Part shown: piece after piece, positions 24,626 to 38,184 of the stretch
How the letters are laid out: each line of letters starts with the position of its first letter
How positions within the stretch are numbered: the first letter of the stretch is position 1
DNA from: Deinococcus radiopugnans ATCC 19172
Lineage (GTDB): Bacteria; Deinococcota; Deinococci; Deinococcales; Deinococcaceae
DNA length: 64,000 bases
Direction of reading: 5' to 3'
Assembly: GCF_006335125.1 (NCBI RefSeq)
Contig: NZ_VDMO01000017.1
Location: 1-64,000 of the forward strand
Made by a program: the position numbers and the translations under genes
Notes under the pieces: generated by a model
What the model saw: only the letters and a program-made list of their open reading frames with translations
Told to the model about the DNA's origin: nothing
The model's database searches: none

Positions 24626-25366
24626 TCAGCCTTCAGTCAGATGCGACTGCACGGCGATGTCGCCGTAGGCCTCGGCCTGCTCCACGCTGAACTCACCTTC
24701 CTTGACGCCCTCCAGCAGGGCGGCGAAGTAGGTGGTCCGCTCCGGCCAGTTCTGCGCGGGCAGGCCCCGGAAGGTGAAGGTGCGCAGGCGGGTGCCGAAG
24801 GCGCGCAGGGCGTGCAGGGCGTCGGCCAGGGTCAGGCGGTCGCGCGACAGCAGCGGCGTGTCCACCTGCCGCACGGCGTTCTGCGCGGCGCGGACCAGTT
24901 TCGCCAGGCTGCCCGCCGGGTTGCGCGGACGCTCGCGGCGCGGCAGGTCCAGCGTCACGGGCCGCGCCGGAATCAGGCCCTCGCGCTCGCGGCGGCGGGC
25001 CATGAGAAAGCCCACCAGCGCGTCCAGTTCGGCCAGCGCCTCCACGCCTTCCAGCAGCTCCTCCAGCAGGTCGTCGGGGGCGTCCTCGGGCCACGCTTCC
25101 GGCTCCGGCTGGGGCAGCAGCAACCGGGCTTTCAGGGCGATCACGGTGGCCAGGGTGGGCAACAGATCGGGGTGCGCCTCGGCGAAGCTGCCGCCCGTCA
25201 GCCGCTGCACCCAGGCCAGCACGCCGCGCGTCAGGGTCAGCAGGCCCACCGCCTGCGGCGGAATGCGCCCGGTCCGCAGGGCGGAGGCGAGTTCGGCCAG
25301 CGTGCCGCTGAAGCCGGGCAACTCCACCACGAACCCGCTGGCGGGCGCGGTGACGGCGACGGTCAT
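24626..25366 (-). CDS. scpA: Segregation and condensation protein A
   Basis: Kleisin subunit that links Smc heads and recruits ScpB for chromosome organisation. It shows the ScpA N-terminal pattern FVVELPGFSGTLAELASALR, the central ATVIALKARLLLPQPEPE helix and a C-terminal winged-helix region with AALLEGVKEGEFSVEQAEAYGDI. The 246-residue length is normal. GAGGAG precedes the ATG. It follows trpS by 27 bases and is probably co-transcribed; scpB is not in the window. Confidence 0.88.
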   Translation of the reverse strand: MTVAVTAPASGFVVELPGFSGTLAELASALRTGRIPPQAVGLLTLTRGVLAWVQRLTGGSFAEAHPDLLPTLATVIALKARLLLPQPEPEAWPEDAPDDLLEELLEGVEALAELDALVGFLMARRREREGLIPARPVTLDLPRRERPRNPAGSLAKLVRAAQNAVRQVDTPLLSRDRLTLADALHALRAFGTRLRTFTFRGLPAQNWPERTTYFAALLEGVKEGEFSVEQAEAYGDIAVQSHLTEG

Positions 25367-25393
25367 GGCCCCGGTCTCCTCACAGGTTCTGCC

Positions 25394-26392
<999 letters not shown>

Positions 26393-26419
26393 AACCGGGG
26401 CATTGTAGCGGGCGGGGGG

Positions 26420-26697
26420 ATGTCTACCGTGCCAGTCTGCCGGGCGGCGAGGCGTCTCCTGCTGTCCATATCCGCGCTGGGCCTGGGGGTGGCTACCCCA
26501 GCGTCTCGATGTTTGCCCCGTCCAGCGTCTCGCCGCAGGGTGCGGGCCAGCTGTCCGGGCCACTGGCGACCGGCGAGACGCTGAGGGTGGTGCTGATCGC
26601 CCGCGTGCGCCCGCTGCATGGGGCCTTCATCCTGGCCAGCAAGAAGACAAGGTCAAAGCGGGTTGAAGTGGGGCCGCCGAGGCCGGTCAACACGTGA
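26420..26697 (+). pseudogene. Possible frameshifted secreted protein
   Basis: An ATG at 26420, preceded by six G residues, opens a frame coding a convincing Sec signal peptide (RRLLLSISALGLGVATPA), but that frame soon becomes Arg/Cys/Pro-rich and stops. A second plus-strand frame, open across 26461-26697, continues with protein-like sequence such as GPLATGETLRVVLIARVRPL. One frameshift just after the signal peptide would join them. The minus strand is also open here, so the call is tentative. Confidence 0.35.
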
Positions 26698-26751
26698 CGG
26701 CAAAACTGAAGAGGCGACGGGACAGAATTGGAGACCGCGTATGCTGACAGG

Positions 26752-26934
26752 ATGGCGAAAGAAAAGCGTTTCAGGGTGGTGCACGAAGAGAAAAGCCTGA
26801 CGGAAGTCACACGGATCATCTGTGACCAGGAAACGGGTGTCTGTTATCTGTACCAGTGGATCGGGACAGGCGGTGGCCTGACCGTTCTGGTGGATAAAGA
26901 CGGTAAGCCGGTGACCATGCCTGCCCAGACCTGA
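26752..26934 (+). CDS. DUF6440-like small protein, 60 aa
   Basis: Small protein starting MAKEKRFRVVHEEKSL with a central ETGVCYLYQWIGTGGGLTVL and ending VDKDGKPV, the pattern of the DUF6440 family, whose function is unknown. TATGCT lies exactly 6 bases before the ATG, supporting this start. The A of its TGA stop is the first base of a MITE-like element, so the element sits directly against the gene end. Confidence 0.75.
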   Translation: MAKEKRFRVVHEEKSLTEVTRIICDQETGVCYLYQWIGTGGGLTVLVDKDGKPVTMPAQT

Positions 26935-27132
26935 TTCGGACTCCGATTGAAAGGTGTTGAAAACACCTGGCAATCCGAGCGAGACTCGCAGAGCTGCGCT
27001 AGCAGAGGAAGAGCGTCCTTGTGGGCGTCTGTCCATGACGACAGCGAGCAGGAGAAAAACAGCCCTTCGGACGTGGAGTGTGGACATCGGCGCTGTCCCG
27101 ATTTCTGTCGCGTTACAAACGGCAGTCCGTAT
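26934..27132. mobile_element. MITE-like element, copy 1 (199 bp)
   Basis: Left end ATTCGGACTCCGATTGAAAG and right end CGGCAGTCCGTAT form imperfect terminal inverted repeats. It matches the copy at 42455-42590 over the left 40 bases and again through CGGACGTGGAGTG, but holds about 60 extra bases in the middle. A central stem here is TCGG with CCGA, where copy 2 has a longer AACCGG with CCGGTT. No long frame is present. Confidence 0.65.
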
Positions 27133-27170
27133 GATTCGGCTCTTCCGCGCCCAGAGTATTGGAGAGTGCA

Positions 27171-27200
27171 AAGAAAAGGGGCGGCCTCCAGCGCCGCCCC
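27171..27200 (-). terminator. Terminator of the liv operon
   Basis: Minus-strand stem of G/C-rich arms (GGCGGC ... GCCGCC) followed by TTTTCTTT, 22 bases beyond the livF stop. Confidence 0.8.
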
Positions 27201-27221
27201 CTCCCTGTGATCTCAGGCTCT

Positions 27222-27921
27222 CTAGACCCCCAGGTACGCGCTCCGCACCCGGTCATCGGTCATCAGTTCCTGCTGGGTGCCCTGCAGGGTCAGCACGCCG
27301 CTTTCCATCACGTAGCCCCGGTGCGCGATGTTCAGGGCGGCGAAGGCGTTCTGCTCGGCCAGCAGCACGCTAACCCCGGCCTCGTTGACGCGCTGCACGG
27401 CGGCAAAGACCTGTTCCACCACCAGCGGCGCGAGACCCAGGCTGGGCTCGTCCAGCAGCAGCAGTTGCGGGCGGGCCATCAAGGAGCGGGCAATCGCCAC
27501 CATCTGCTGCTGCCCGCCCGACAGGCTGCCGGCGGGGGCGTGTCTCTTGCCCACCAGGTCGGGAAACAGCGTGTAGACGCGCTCCAGTTCGCGGGCGGTG
27601 CCCGCCGCATCCTTGCGGTGGACAAAGGCGCCCAGCCGCAGGTTCTTCTCCACGCTCAGTTCGGGAAACAGCAGACGGCCCTCGGGGCACTGCGCGACGC
27701 CGCGCGCCACGTTGTACTCGGGCTTGCCGCCAGTCAGCGGCGTGCCGTTCCACTTGGCCGTGCCGCCGCTGGCGCGTTGCAATCCCGACAGCGTGCGGAA
27801 CAGCGTGCTCTTGCCCGCGCCGTTGGCCCCCAGCATCACCACGATCTCGCCGGGATCGACGGTCAGCGAAACGCTGTGCAGGGCCGTGAAGTGGCCGTAG
27901 TTGACGCTCAGATCGCGGACT

Positions 27922-27929
<8 letters not shown>
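27222..27929 (-). CDS. livF: Branched-chain amino acid ABC transporter ATPase LivF
   Basis: Second ATP-binding subunit of a LIV-type importer. Walker A is GANGAGKST at residues about 36-44, the signature is [16 protein letters not shown], Walker [14 protein letters not shown] and the switch histidine is replaced by [10 protein letters not shown], as usual for LivF. The length of 235 residues is typical. It overlaps livG by 8 bases and ends the operon livKHMGF. Substrate is probably branched-chain or other hydrophobic amino acids. Confidence 0.9.
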
Positions 27930-28825
<896 letters not shown>

Positions 28826-28839
<14 letters not shown>

Positions 28840-29829
28840 TGGAAACCTCCTTTCCCGGTGGCGTGGTGGGCGGCGGGGTGCGCCGCGCGGTCAGGCGCGT
28901 CCACAGTCCGGCCAGGCCCTGCGGCGCGAACATGACCAGCAGCACCAGCAGCGGCCCGAACACGATGTACTGGTAATCCTGCAACCCCTTGAGGTTCTGC
29001 GCCAGCGTGTACATCAGCGCCGGCCCGATCAATGGCCCGGCCAGCGTGCCCAGCCCGCCCACCAGCAGGTACAGCAGGATGGTGAAGGTCTGGATCGGCC
29101 CGGTGGCCGCCGAACCCAGGAACCCCAGGTACGTGGCGTACAGTCCGCCCGCGAAGCCTGCGATGGCGGTGGACAGCATCATGGCCCGCAGCTTGTGCGA
29201 GTACACGTCAATGCCCGCGCTGCGCGCCAGATCGTCGCCGCCGCGAATGGCGATCAGCGAGCGCCCGAACACGCTGCCCCGCGCCCGCGCCACGGCGACT
29301 ACCGTCAGCGCCAGCGAGATCAGCGCCAGGTAGTAAAAGCCGCCCGACAGCTTCAGGCCCACGCTGTTCGCCAGGGCTTCCAGTCCGGCGGGAGGCTGAA
29401 TGCCGTTCAGGCCGTCGTTGCCTCCGGTCAGCGCGTCCCATTTGTTGATCACCAGCATGATGATCACGCCCACGGCCAGGGTGAAGATGGCAAACGTATC
29501 GCCCTTGGTGCGGAAGGCCACCAACCCCAGCAGCAGCCCGGCCAGCGCGGTGATCGCCACGGCCACCGGCCACGCCAGCCAGAAGCTCCAGCCCACCTTG
29601 AGGGTCAGAATCCCGACTGTATACGCGCCGATGCCGAAGAACCCGGCGTGCGCCAGCGGCAGCTGCCCGGTGTAGCCCAGCAGCACGTTCAGGCCGTAGG
29701 TCAGAATCGCGTAGATCATGATGTTCACGCCGATGTCCAGTACGTAGCCGGACGGCCCGAACAGCGGCACCAGGGCGGCCAGGACAAACACCGCCACCCA
29801 TCCCCAGACTCCACGTTGCAGCCAGCCTT

Positions 29830-29833
<4 letters not shown>
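28826..29833 (-). CDS. livM: Branched-chain amino acid ABC permease LivM
   Basis: Membrane permease with about nine hydrophobic segments. [26 protein letters not shown] near residue 45 is the LivM family signature, and the cytoplasmic loop [26 protein letters not shown] contacts the ATPases. The length of 335 residues is normal. Its ATG overlaps the livH stop (ATGA). It forms the channel with LivH. Confidence 0.9.
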
Positions 29834-30690
<857 letters not shown>

Positions 30691-30769
30691 GCGGGAATCC
30701 TCCAGAGAAAGGGGGCAAGGGAAGGCACTGTTCCGGTGCAGGCCGCCCCAGCAGGCCGGTTCAGGCAAT

Positions 30770-30802
30770 CAAAACGCGCCCCGCAACAACTCGTCGGGGC
30801 GC
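30770..30802 (-). terminator. Intra-operon hairpin between livK and livH
   Basis: GCGCCCCG pairs with CGGGGCGC around an 11-base loop, and the minus strand continues GTTTTGATT. It lies 50 bases past the livK stop. Such partial terminators commonly raise the amount of binding protein over permease. Confidence 0.7.
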
Positions 30803-30853
30803 GGGCAGCGGGACGGGGCATCCAGGCAGAACCTGGGCGCCGTCCCACCCGCC

Positions 30854-31993
<1,140 letters not shown>

Positions 31994-32081
31994 GGGTGAA
32001 CCTCCGTGATCCAGTCGCGTGGGCCGGGTCTGTGCCGTGCCTCAAACGCGCTGAACGCAGTACAAGTTGTGCGTGGGACAC

Positions 32082-32110
32082 ATGCTGTCATGGGCGGGCG
32101 GGGGTGTCAA
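32082..32110 (-). promoter_or_regulatory. Candidate livK promoter
   Basis: On the minus strand TTGACA (32110-32105) is followed after 17 bases by CAGCAT, a weak -10. It lies about 90 bases before the livK ATG. Confidence 0.35.
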
Positions 32111-32187
32111 ATGCCCGGCCCCCAATTGATGAAGTTCGCGGGTGAAAGGTGCGGGGCGGAGCCGGGCACGCACTACACTGCGGGCCG

Positions 32188-32649
32188 ATGAGTGATCCTC
32201 CTGCTGTCCCGCCCGTTGTCACGCCCGCCCCGCGCAGCCGAGCCCGCATGCTGGAACTGGTGTTTCCCAAGGACACCAATTACCTGGGCACGGCATTCGG
32301 GGGCTGGGTGCTGTCCCTGATGGACAAGGCCGCCAGCGTCGCGGCAGTGCGCCACGGCGGCGGCAACGTGGTCACCGCCCGCATGGACGGCGTGGACTTC
32401 CGCGTGCCGATCCGGGTGGGGGACGCGGTGGCCCTGGACGCGCAGGTGGTGCGTGTGGGCCGCACCAGCATGACCGTGCGGGTGGACGTGTACCGCGAGA
32501 CCATGACCACTGGCGAGCAGGAACTGGCCACCACCGGAATGTTCGTCTTCGTCTCCGTGGACGACGAGGGCCGTCCCTGCCCGGTCCCTCCGCTCGCCGA
32601 GGGGCAGGACACCGGCAGTGCCCACCCGGACCCGGACGCCCGGCCCTGA
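32188..32649 (+). CDS. Acyl-CoA thioesterase, hotdog fold
   Basis: A 153-residue hotdog-fold thioesterase of the YciA/BFIT type, which hydrolyses acyl-CoA thioesters. The pattern [19 protein letters not shown] with the following [12 protein letters not shown] contains the conserved Asn and the catalytic Asp region; [19 protein letters not shown] is the second strand pair. The ATG at 32188 has TACACT 8 bases before it and is preferred to an in-frame ATG further upstream. The C-terminal 20 residues are Pro/Asp-rich. It stands alone. Confidence 0.85.
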   Translation: MSDPPAVPPVVTPAPRSRARMLELVFPKDTNYLGTAFGGWVLSLMDKAASVAAVRHGGGNVVTARMDGVDFRVPIRVGDAVALDAQVVRVGRTSMTVRVDVYRETMTTGEQELATTGMFVFVSVDDEGRPCPVPPLAEGQDTGSAHPDPDARP

Positions 32650-32796
32650 CCGGAAGGCACTCCTGATCCGCCTGCCCCCATCGGTCCTGTTTGCATGAAG
32701 TAGTCGCCATCTTAAGAAAGTCTTGTGAAATTCTCATCTTTAGAGGCAACCGCCGTAAGGGGCGCGACACAGCCGCCTGCCTACGCTCTGGTCACT

Positions 32797-33603
32797 ATGA
32801 CGGCCTCCTCGCTCCACCCCTCGGTCCTGGTCGTGGACGACAGCCCCGGCGTTCTGCTGTCCATGCACCGCCTGCTTTCCCCACATGTCAGCGTGCAGAT
32901 GGCGAGCAGCGCCCGCGCCGCGCTGGAAGTGCTGACCCCCGAGACCGCGCTGGTGCTGAGCGACGTGCAGATGCCGGGCATGGATGGGCTGGAACTGGCC
33001 CGGCAACTCCGCCAGGGCCGCCCTGAACTGGCGGTGGTTCTGATGAGCGGCGTCGTGGAGGACAGCTTGCGCCGTCAGGCCCACGAACTGGGGGTGCTGG
33101 AGGTGCTGCGCAAGCCGCTGCGCTCCGAGGTGCTGCTGTCGTCGTTGCGGGGCTGGCTGGGTGGGGAACTGGAGGACCTGTCGGCTGGCGACGAGGACGG
33201 CCCGGACGACGTGTTGCCCAGCACCCCGGTGCTGCAGGCCCCGGAACTGACCTTTCAGGCGGCGCAGACCTGCGTGAGCGGCATCAACCTGCTGCCCGGC
33301 GTGCTGTCGTCGTGTGTGTTCGGCGAACAGGGCGAGCTGATCGCGGGTTCGGCGCAACTGCCCGCGCAACTCGGCGCCTATCTGGGGTTTCTGTCCAGCA
33401 CCTCGGCGTCTCTCAGCACGCACTTGGGCGGCGCCCTGCCCATGCAGGCGGTGCAGATCGAATTCGGGGACCGCGTGCTGGTGGTGTGCCCCTTCGGCTC
33501 AGGTGTCGTAACGGCTGTGGTGCACGACACCCCGGCAGCCAGCGGCGTCAAATCCTGGCTCCGGACGCGCACCGTGGATCAAAGCCTGCGCGCACTGCAT
33601 TAA
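32797..33603 (+). CDS. Response regulator with roadblock-like C-terminal domain
   Basis: A REC receiver domain (residues about 10-120) has the acidic pocket VDDSP, the phosphoacceptor aspartate in VLSDVQMPGMDG, and LMSGV and LRKPLR as switch Thr/Ser and Lys motifs. After an acidic linker the last 110 residues (GVLSSCVFGEQGELIAGS, then ALPMQAVQIEFGDRVLVV) resemble a roadblock/LC7 fold as in MglB. No DNA-binding domain is present and no sensor kinase is adjacent. TACGCT lies 9 bases before the ATG. It may sense phosphorylation to control a small GTPase, but that is inference. Confidence 0.7.
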   Translation: MTASSLHPSVLVVDDSPGVLLSMHRLLSPHVSVQMASSARAALEVLTPETALVLSDVQMPGMDGLELARQLRQGRPELAVVLMSGVVEDSLRRQAHELGVLEVLRKPLRSEVLLSSLRGWLGGELEDLSAGDEDGPDDVLPSTPVLQAPELTFQAAQTCVSGINLLPGVLSSCVFGEQGELIAGSAQLPAQLGAYLGFLSSTSASLSTHLGGALPMQAVQIEFGDRVLVVCPFGSGVVTAVVHDTPAASGVKSWLRTRTVDQSLRALH

Positions 33604-33942
33604 AAAACATCTCCGGAGAGCGGACCATCCCATGTGGCCGGGCACGGTGGAATGGTCCAAAGTCTCGCTATGCTGTGGTGGACTCACAGATTGTATTCTC
33701 GGGAGTGGAGGCGCAGCCCGACATTCTGGCAGTGCGCGTCGGTGCCACAAGCCACTTGATCCCCTCCGGCACACCTGCTAGATTGTGTATAGCTATGCGT
33801 AAAAATCGCATAACAATACACTCAATGACAAACCCACTTTCCCGACGCTAAACCCACCGCCTGACCCGAAATCTGGGGAGAGGTGGCGTTGGCCTGCGCC
33901 GGGATTTTGCGTTGCTCACCCTTTCTAGGAGACAATCACCCC
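33604..33942. other. 339-bp leader region of argG
   Basis: Between the REC gene and argG. It contains an imperfect hairpin with GGACCAT/ATGGTCC arms near 33630, a stretch at 33660-33780 that is open in one plus-strand frame but has no start signal, the four-part dyad at 33786-33820, and TAGGAG before the argG ATG. No RNA gene is recognised. Confidence 0.4.
33786..33820. promoter_or_regulatory. Four-part dyad, candidate arginine operator
   Basis: TGTAT, 4 bases, ATGCG, 7 bases, CGCAT, 4 bases, ATACA: both nested pairs are exact inverted repeats with equal spacing, 35 bp in all. It amounts to two inverted copies of CGCATnnnnATACA. Paired A/T-rich boxes upstream of an arginine gene suggest an ArgR-type operator, although the sequence is not the E. 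coli ARG box. It lies 123 bases before the argG start. Confidence 0.5.
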
Positions 33943-35190
<1,248 letters not shown>

Positions 35191-35192
35191 GC

Positions 35193-35669
35193 GTGACCCT
35201 GCCCCCCGGCCTGACCCTGCGCCCCGCCACCGTGGCCGACGCCGAGACCATCCAGGCCCAGCGCGACGCCATGTTCACCGAGATGGGCAGTGACGTGGCG
35301 CGGGTGCGGGCGAGTTCGGCCCCCAGTCTGGCATGGCTGCGCGCTGCGCTGGCCGGCGGCTCGTACTCCGGCCTGCTGATCGAGACAGGGGCACAGGTGG
35401 TGGCCGGAGCAGGCGTGTCCTGGCAGGTGTTGCCGCCCAGCCCCAGCACCATCACCCCGCTGCGGGCCTACATCCAGAATGTCTACGTGGCCCCGGAGGG
35501 GCGGGGGCAGGGGCTGGCCCGCTATCTGATGGGGATTCTGCTGGCCGAGTGCCGCACACGTGGGGTGGAGCAGGTCAGCCTGCACGCCTCCGACGCGGGG
35601 CGCCCCACCTACGAGCGGCTGGGTTTCTTGCCCACCAACGAGATGCGCCTGACGCTGGAACCGTCGTGA
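35193..35669 (+). CDS. GNAT acetyltransferase 1 of the arg cluster
   Basis: A 158-residue GNAT-fold acyltransferase beginning GTG two bases after argG. Motif A for acetyl-CoA binding is YVAPEGRGQGLARYLM and motif B is YERLGFLPTNEM. The substrate is unknown. The tight spacing to argG suggests the same transcript. It overlaps the next acetyltransferase gene by GTGA. Confidence 0.82.
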   Translation: MTLPPGLTLRPATVADAETIQAQRDAMFTEMGSDVARVRASSAPSLAWLRAALAGGSYSGLLIETGAQVVAGAGVSWQVLPPSPSTITPLRAYIQNVYVAPEGRGQGLARYLMGILLAECRTRGVEQVSLHASDAGRPTYERLGFLPTNEMRLTLEPS

Positions 35670-36253
35670 TTCGTCCCGCCACCCGCGCAGACCTTCCCGC
35701 CTTCCATACCGTGATGATGGCGGCGGGCATGGACGCCCGCTCCAGCTGGAACCGCACCTCGCTGGAGGGTCTGGAAGCGTCGCTGTTCGCGCCCGCTGCC
35801 GGCGGCTTCGTGGCCGTGAATGGGGGAGAGGTCATTGGCTGCGTCGGCTTTCGCCCGGACGGGGCAGACACGCTGACGCTGAACAGGCTGGCCGTTCTGC
35901 CCCAGCATCGCGGCCAGGGCATTGGCGCGGCACTGGTGCGGGCGGTGGAGAGGCGGGCTGCTGAACGTGGATTCGGGCGGGTGCTGCTGGCCGTCTCGCA
36001 ATTCAATCTGGAAGTCGTTTCGTTTTACGGGCGGCTGGGCTACGCGCAGGCCAATGAGGGGTATGCGTTTGCAAGTCCGGGGAGTCCGGTGCCTGTGGTG
36101 CTGGTCAAGATGGTGCGCGGTTCGCGGGAGGCGGGACGCAGGACGGGGGAACTGCGGAAATCTCAAGTCAGTGAAGCCGTGAAAGCACCGCTTTTCCCGC
36201 GCCCTGCGCACCGCACACCCAGAGCGCAAAAAAAGGAACACCATGACCCATAA
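35666..36253 (+). CDS. GNAT acetyltransferase 2, with repeat-derived tail
   Basis: The GTG start overlaps the previous stop (GTGA). The GNAT core has motif A AVLPQHRGQGIGAALV and motif B FYGRLGYAQANEGY, ending near VLVKMV at about residue 151. After that the frame runs without a stop through the heptanucleotide repeat region and closes only at 36253, 11 bases inside argH. The last 45 residues (Arg/Glu-rich, then Pro-rich) are unlike GNAT sequence and are probably translated intergenic repeat. The natural stop has apparently been lost or displaced. Confidence 0.75.
   Translation: MIRPATRADLPAFHTVMMAAGMDARSSWNRTSLEGLEASLFAPAAGGFVAVNGGEVIGCVGFRPDGADTLTLNRLAVLPQHRGQGIGAALVRAVERRAAERGFGRVLLAVSQFNLEVVSFYGRLGYAQANEGYAFASPGSPVPVVLVKMVRGSREAGRRTGELRKSQVSEAVKAPLFPRPAHRTPRAQKKEHHDP
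36117..36218. repeat. Heptanucleotide arrays, inverted pair inside GNAT 2 tail
   Basis: Plus-strand units from 36117 include GCGGGAG, GCGGGAC and GCAGGAC, five in register. An inverted array at 36191-36218 reads on the minus strand as GTGTGCG, GTGCGCA, GGGCGCG. Both have a 7-base period and belong to the GCGG family. Here they are within an open reading frame. Confidence 0.65.
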
Positions 36254-37655
36254 CACCAAAGACAAGAAACTCTGGGGCGGCCGCTTTGCCGAAGCGACAG
36301 ACAGCCTCGTGGAACTGTTCAACGCTTCCGTGTCCTTCGATCAGCGCCTGTACGAGCAGGACATTCGCGGCTCGCTGGCGCACGTCGCCATGCTGGGCCG
36401 GGTGGACATCCTGAGCGCCGAGGAAGTCACTGCGATCACCGACGGCCTGAACGCCGTGCTGGACGACATCCGCGCCGGAAACTTCGAGTGGCGTCTGGAT
36501 CGCGAGGACGTCCACATGAACATCGAGGCCGCGCTGCGTGACCGCATCGGCCCGGTGGCGGGCAAGCTGCACACCGCGCGCAGCCGCAACGATCAGGTGG
36601 CCCTCGATTTCCGCCTGTTCACGAAGGAAGCTGCCCTGGATCTGGCCGCCCAGACCCGCGCCCTGCGCGCCTTCATGGTCTCGGAGGCCGAGCGGGCGCT
36701 GGAGGCGGGCGTCATTCTGCCCGGCTACACGCACCTTCAGGTGGCCCAGCCCATCCTGCTGGCGCACTGGTTCATGGCCTACGCCGCCATGCTGGAGCGA
36801 GACGAGGGGCGGTTTCTGGACGCCGCTGCCCGCATGGACGAGTCGCCGCTGGGCAGCTCGGCGCTGGCCGGGACGCCGTGGCCGATTGACCGCCATACGG
36901 TGGCCGTCGCGCTGGGCTTTGCCCGCCCCACCGCCAACTCGCTGGACGGCGTGGGCAGCCGCGACTTCGCGCTGGAATTCCTGAGCGCCTGCGCGATCCT
37001 GTCTGCCCACCTGTCGCGCCTGAGCGAAGAACTGATTCTGTACAGCACCTTCGAGTTCGGGTTCCTGACGCTGCCCGATTCGCACACCACCGGCTCCTCG
37101 ATCATGCCGCAGAAGAAAAACCCCGACGTGTCCGAGCTGGCGCGCGGCAAGGCGGGGCGCGTGTTCGGCAACCTGATGGGCCTGCTGACGGTGGTCAAAG
37201 GGACGCCGCTGGCCTACAACAAGGACTTGCAGGAGGACAAGGAGGGGGTGTTCGACAGCTACGACACCCTGTCTATCGTGCTGCGCCTGTACGCCGACAT
37301 GCTGCCCAAATGCGAGTGGCACGCCGAGAAAACCCGCGAGGCGGCGGCGCGCGGCTACAGCACCGCCACCGACGTCGCCGACTTCCTGGCCCGGCAGGGT
37401 GTCCCCTTCCGCGAGGCGCATGAGGTGGTGGGCGGGCTGGTGGGCGTGGCCTCGCGATCGGGGCGGCAACTATGGGAATTGACCGACGAGGAATTGCAGG
37501 CCGCCCATCCGCTGCTGAACGCCGAAGTTGCGGCCTCTTTGACCGTGGAGGAGAGCGTGAAAAGCCGCCTGAGCTACGGAGGCACCGCGCCCAGGCGGGT
37601 GCGAGAGGCGGTGGACGCGGCGAAGGCCAGGTTGGGCCTGGGTGTGGAGGAGTAG
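36243..37655 (+). CDS. argH: Argininosuccinate lyase
   Basis: Cleaves argininosuccinate to arginine and fumarate. It shows KLWGGRF at the start, HTARSRNDQVALDFRL (substrate site), and the family signature GSSIMPQKKNPD near residue 280. The 470 residues end with the lyase; there is no fused N-acetylglutamate synthase, which is encoded separately at 39358. An AAAAGGAA ribosome-binding sequence precedes the ATG. It lies in line with argG and the GNAT genes. Confidence 0.96.
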   Translation: MTHNTKDKKLWGGRFAEATDSLVELFNASVSFDQRLYEQDIRGSLAHVAMLGRVDILSAEEVTAITDGLNAVLDDIRAGNFEWRLDREDVHMNIEAALRDRIGPVAGKLHTARSRNDQVALDFRLFTKEAALDLAAQTRALRAFMVSEAERALEAGVILPGYTHLQVAQPILLAHWFMAYAAMLERDEGRFLDAAARMDESPLGSSALAGTPWPIDRHTVAVALGFARPTANSLDGVGSRDFALEFLSACAILSAHLSRLSEELILYSTFEFGFLTLPDSHTTGSSIMPQKKNPDVSELARGKAGRVFGNLMGLLTVVKGTPLAYNKDLQEDKEGVFDSYDTLSIVLRLYADMLPKCEWHAEKTREAAARGYSTATDVADFLARQGVPFREAHEVVGGLVGVASRSGRQLWELTDEELQAAHPLLNAEVAASLTVEESVKSRLSYGGTAPRRVREAVDAAKARLGLGVEE

Positions 37656-37659
37656 GCAA

Positions 37660-38184
37660 ATGGACGTGACGGTCACGCTGGACGGAACCCTACTGGCAAA
37701 GCGGAAGCAGGAATGGGCGCACTGGCTGGCGCACCCAGAAGAGAATCCGCTGTCCACGCGGGCAGAGTTTGCGGGTGGGGAAGTGGTGCTTGAGAACGAG
37801 TTGTGCGTGTATACCCAGGACTCCCGCTATTTCGAGGGATTGCCCCATTCCGGTCTGATCGTCACCAAACGTCCCTGCGACACAGTCTTTGATCTGACTC
37901 CGGCTGAAGCTGCCGCCGTCCACGCGCTGTTGGCCGACGTCCGCGCCCATCTGGACGCCACCGTTCAGCCCGACGGCTACACGGTGGGCTGGAACGTCTC
38001 CCCGGCGGGTGGGGCGCACATTCCGCACGTTCACCTGCACGTCATTCCGCGCTGGAACACCGACGCCTCGGCGGGGGCGGGGCTGCGCTCTTTCCTGAAG
38101 GCGGCGGCGCAGGCCACCGAGCGACGACAGGAAACCGAGGCCGCCGCTCCTCCCGCCGTCCCCACCCCAGAGGTTCTGCCATGA
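37660..38184 (+). CDS. HIT-domain protein
   Basis: A 174-residue histidine-triad protein, probably a nucleotide hydrolase or transferase. The triad is HIPHVHLHVIPRW near residue 125, and ELCVYTQDSRYFEGLPHSGLIV is the first half of the fold. The tail is Ala/Glu/Pro-rich. The ATG at 37660 has GGAGGAG at the argH end as ribosome-binding site. It overlaps the next GNAT gene by ATGA. Confidence 0.85.
   Translation: MDVTVTLDGTLLAKRKQEWAHWLAHPEENPLSTRAEFAGGEVVLENELCVYTQDSRYFEGLPHSGLIVTKRPCDTVFDLTPAEAAAVHALLADVRAHLDATVQPDGYTVGWNVSPAGGAHIPHVHLHVIPRWNTDASAGAGLRSFLKAAAQATERRQETEAAAPPAVPTPEVLP

Noticed and set aside
26393..26751. T-box or trp attenuator upstream of trpS
   Set aside because: TACAAT lies 9 bases before the ATG, so there is essentially no leader RNA.
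33660..33785. Gene fragment with AVVDSQIVFSG-like translation before argG
   Set aside because: No start signal, mixed codon composition and no recognised family; left as leader DNA.
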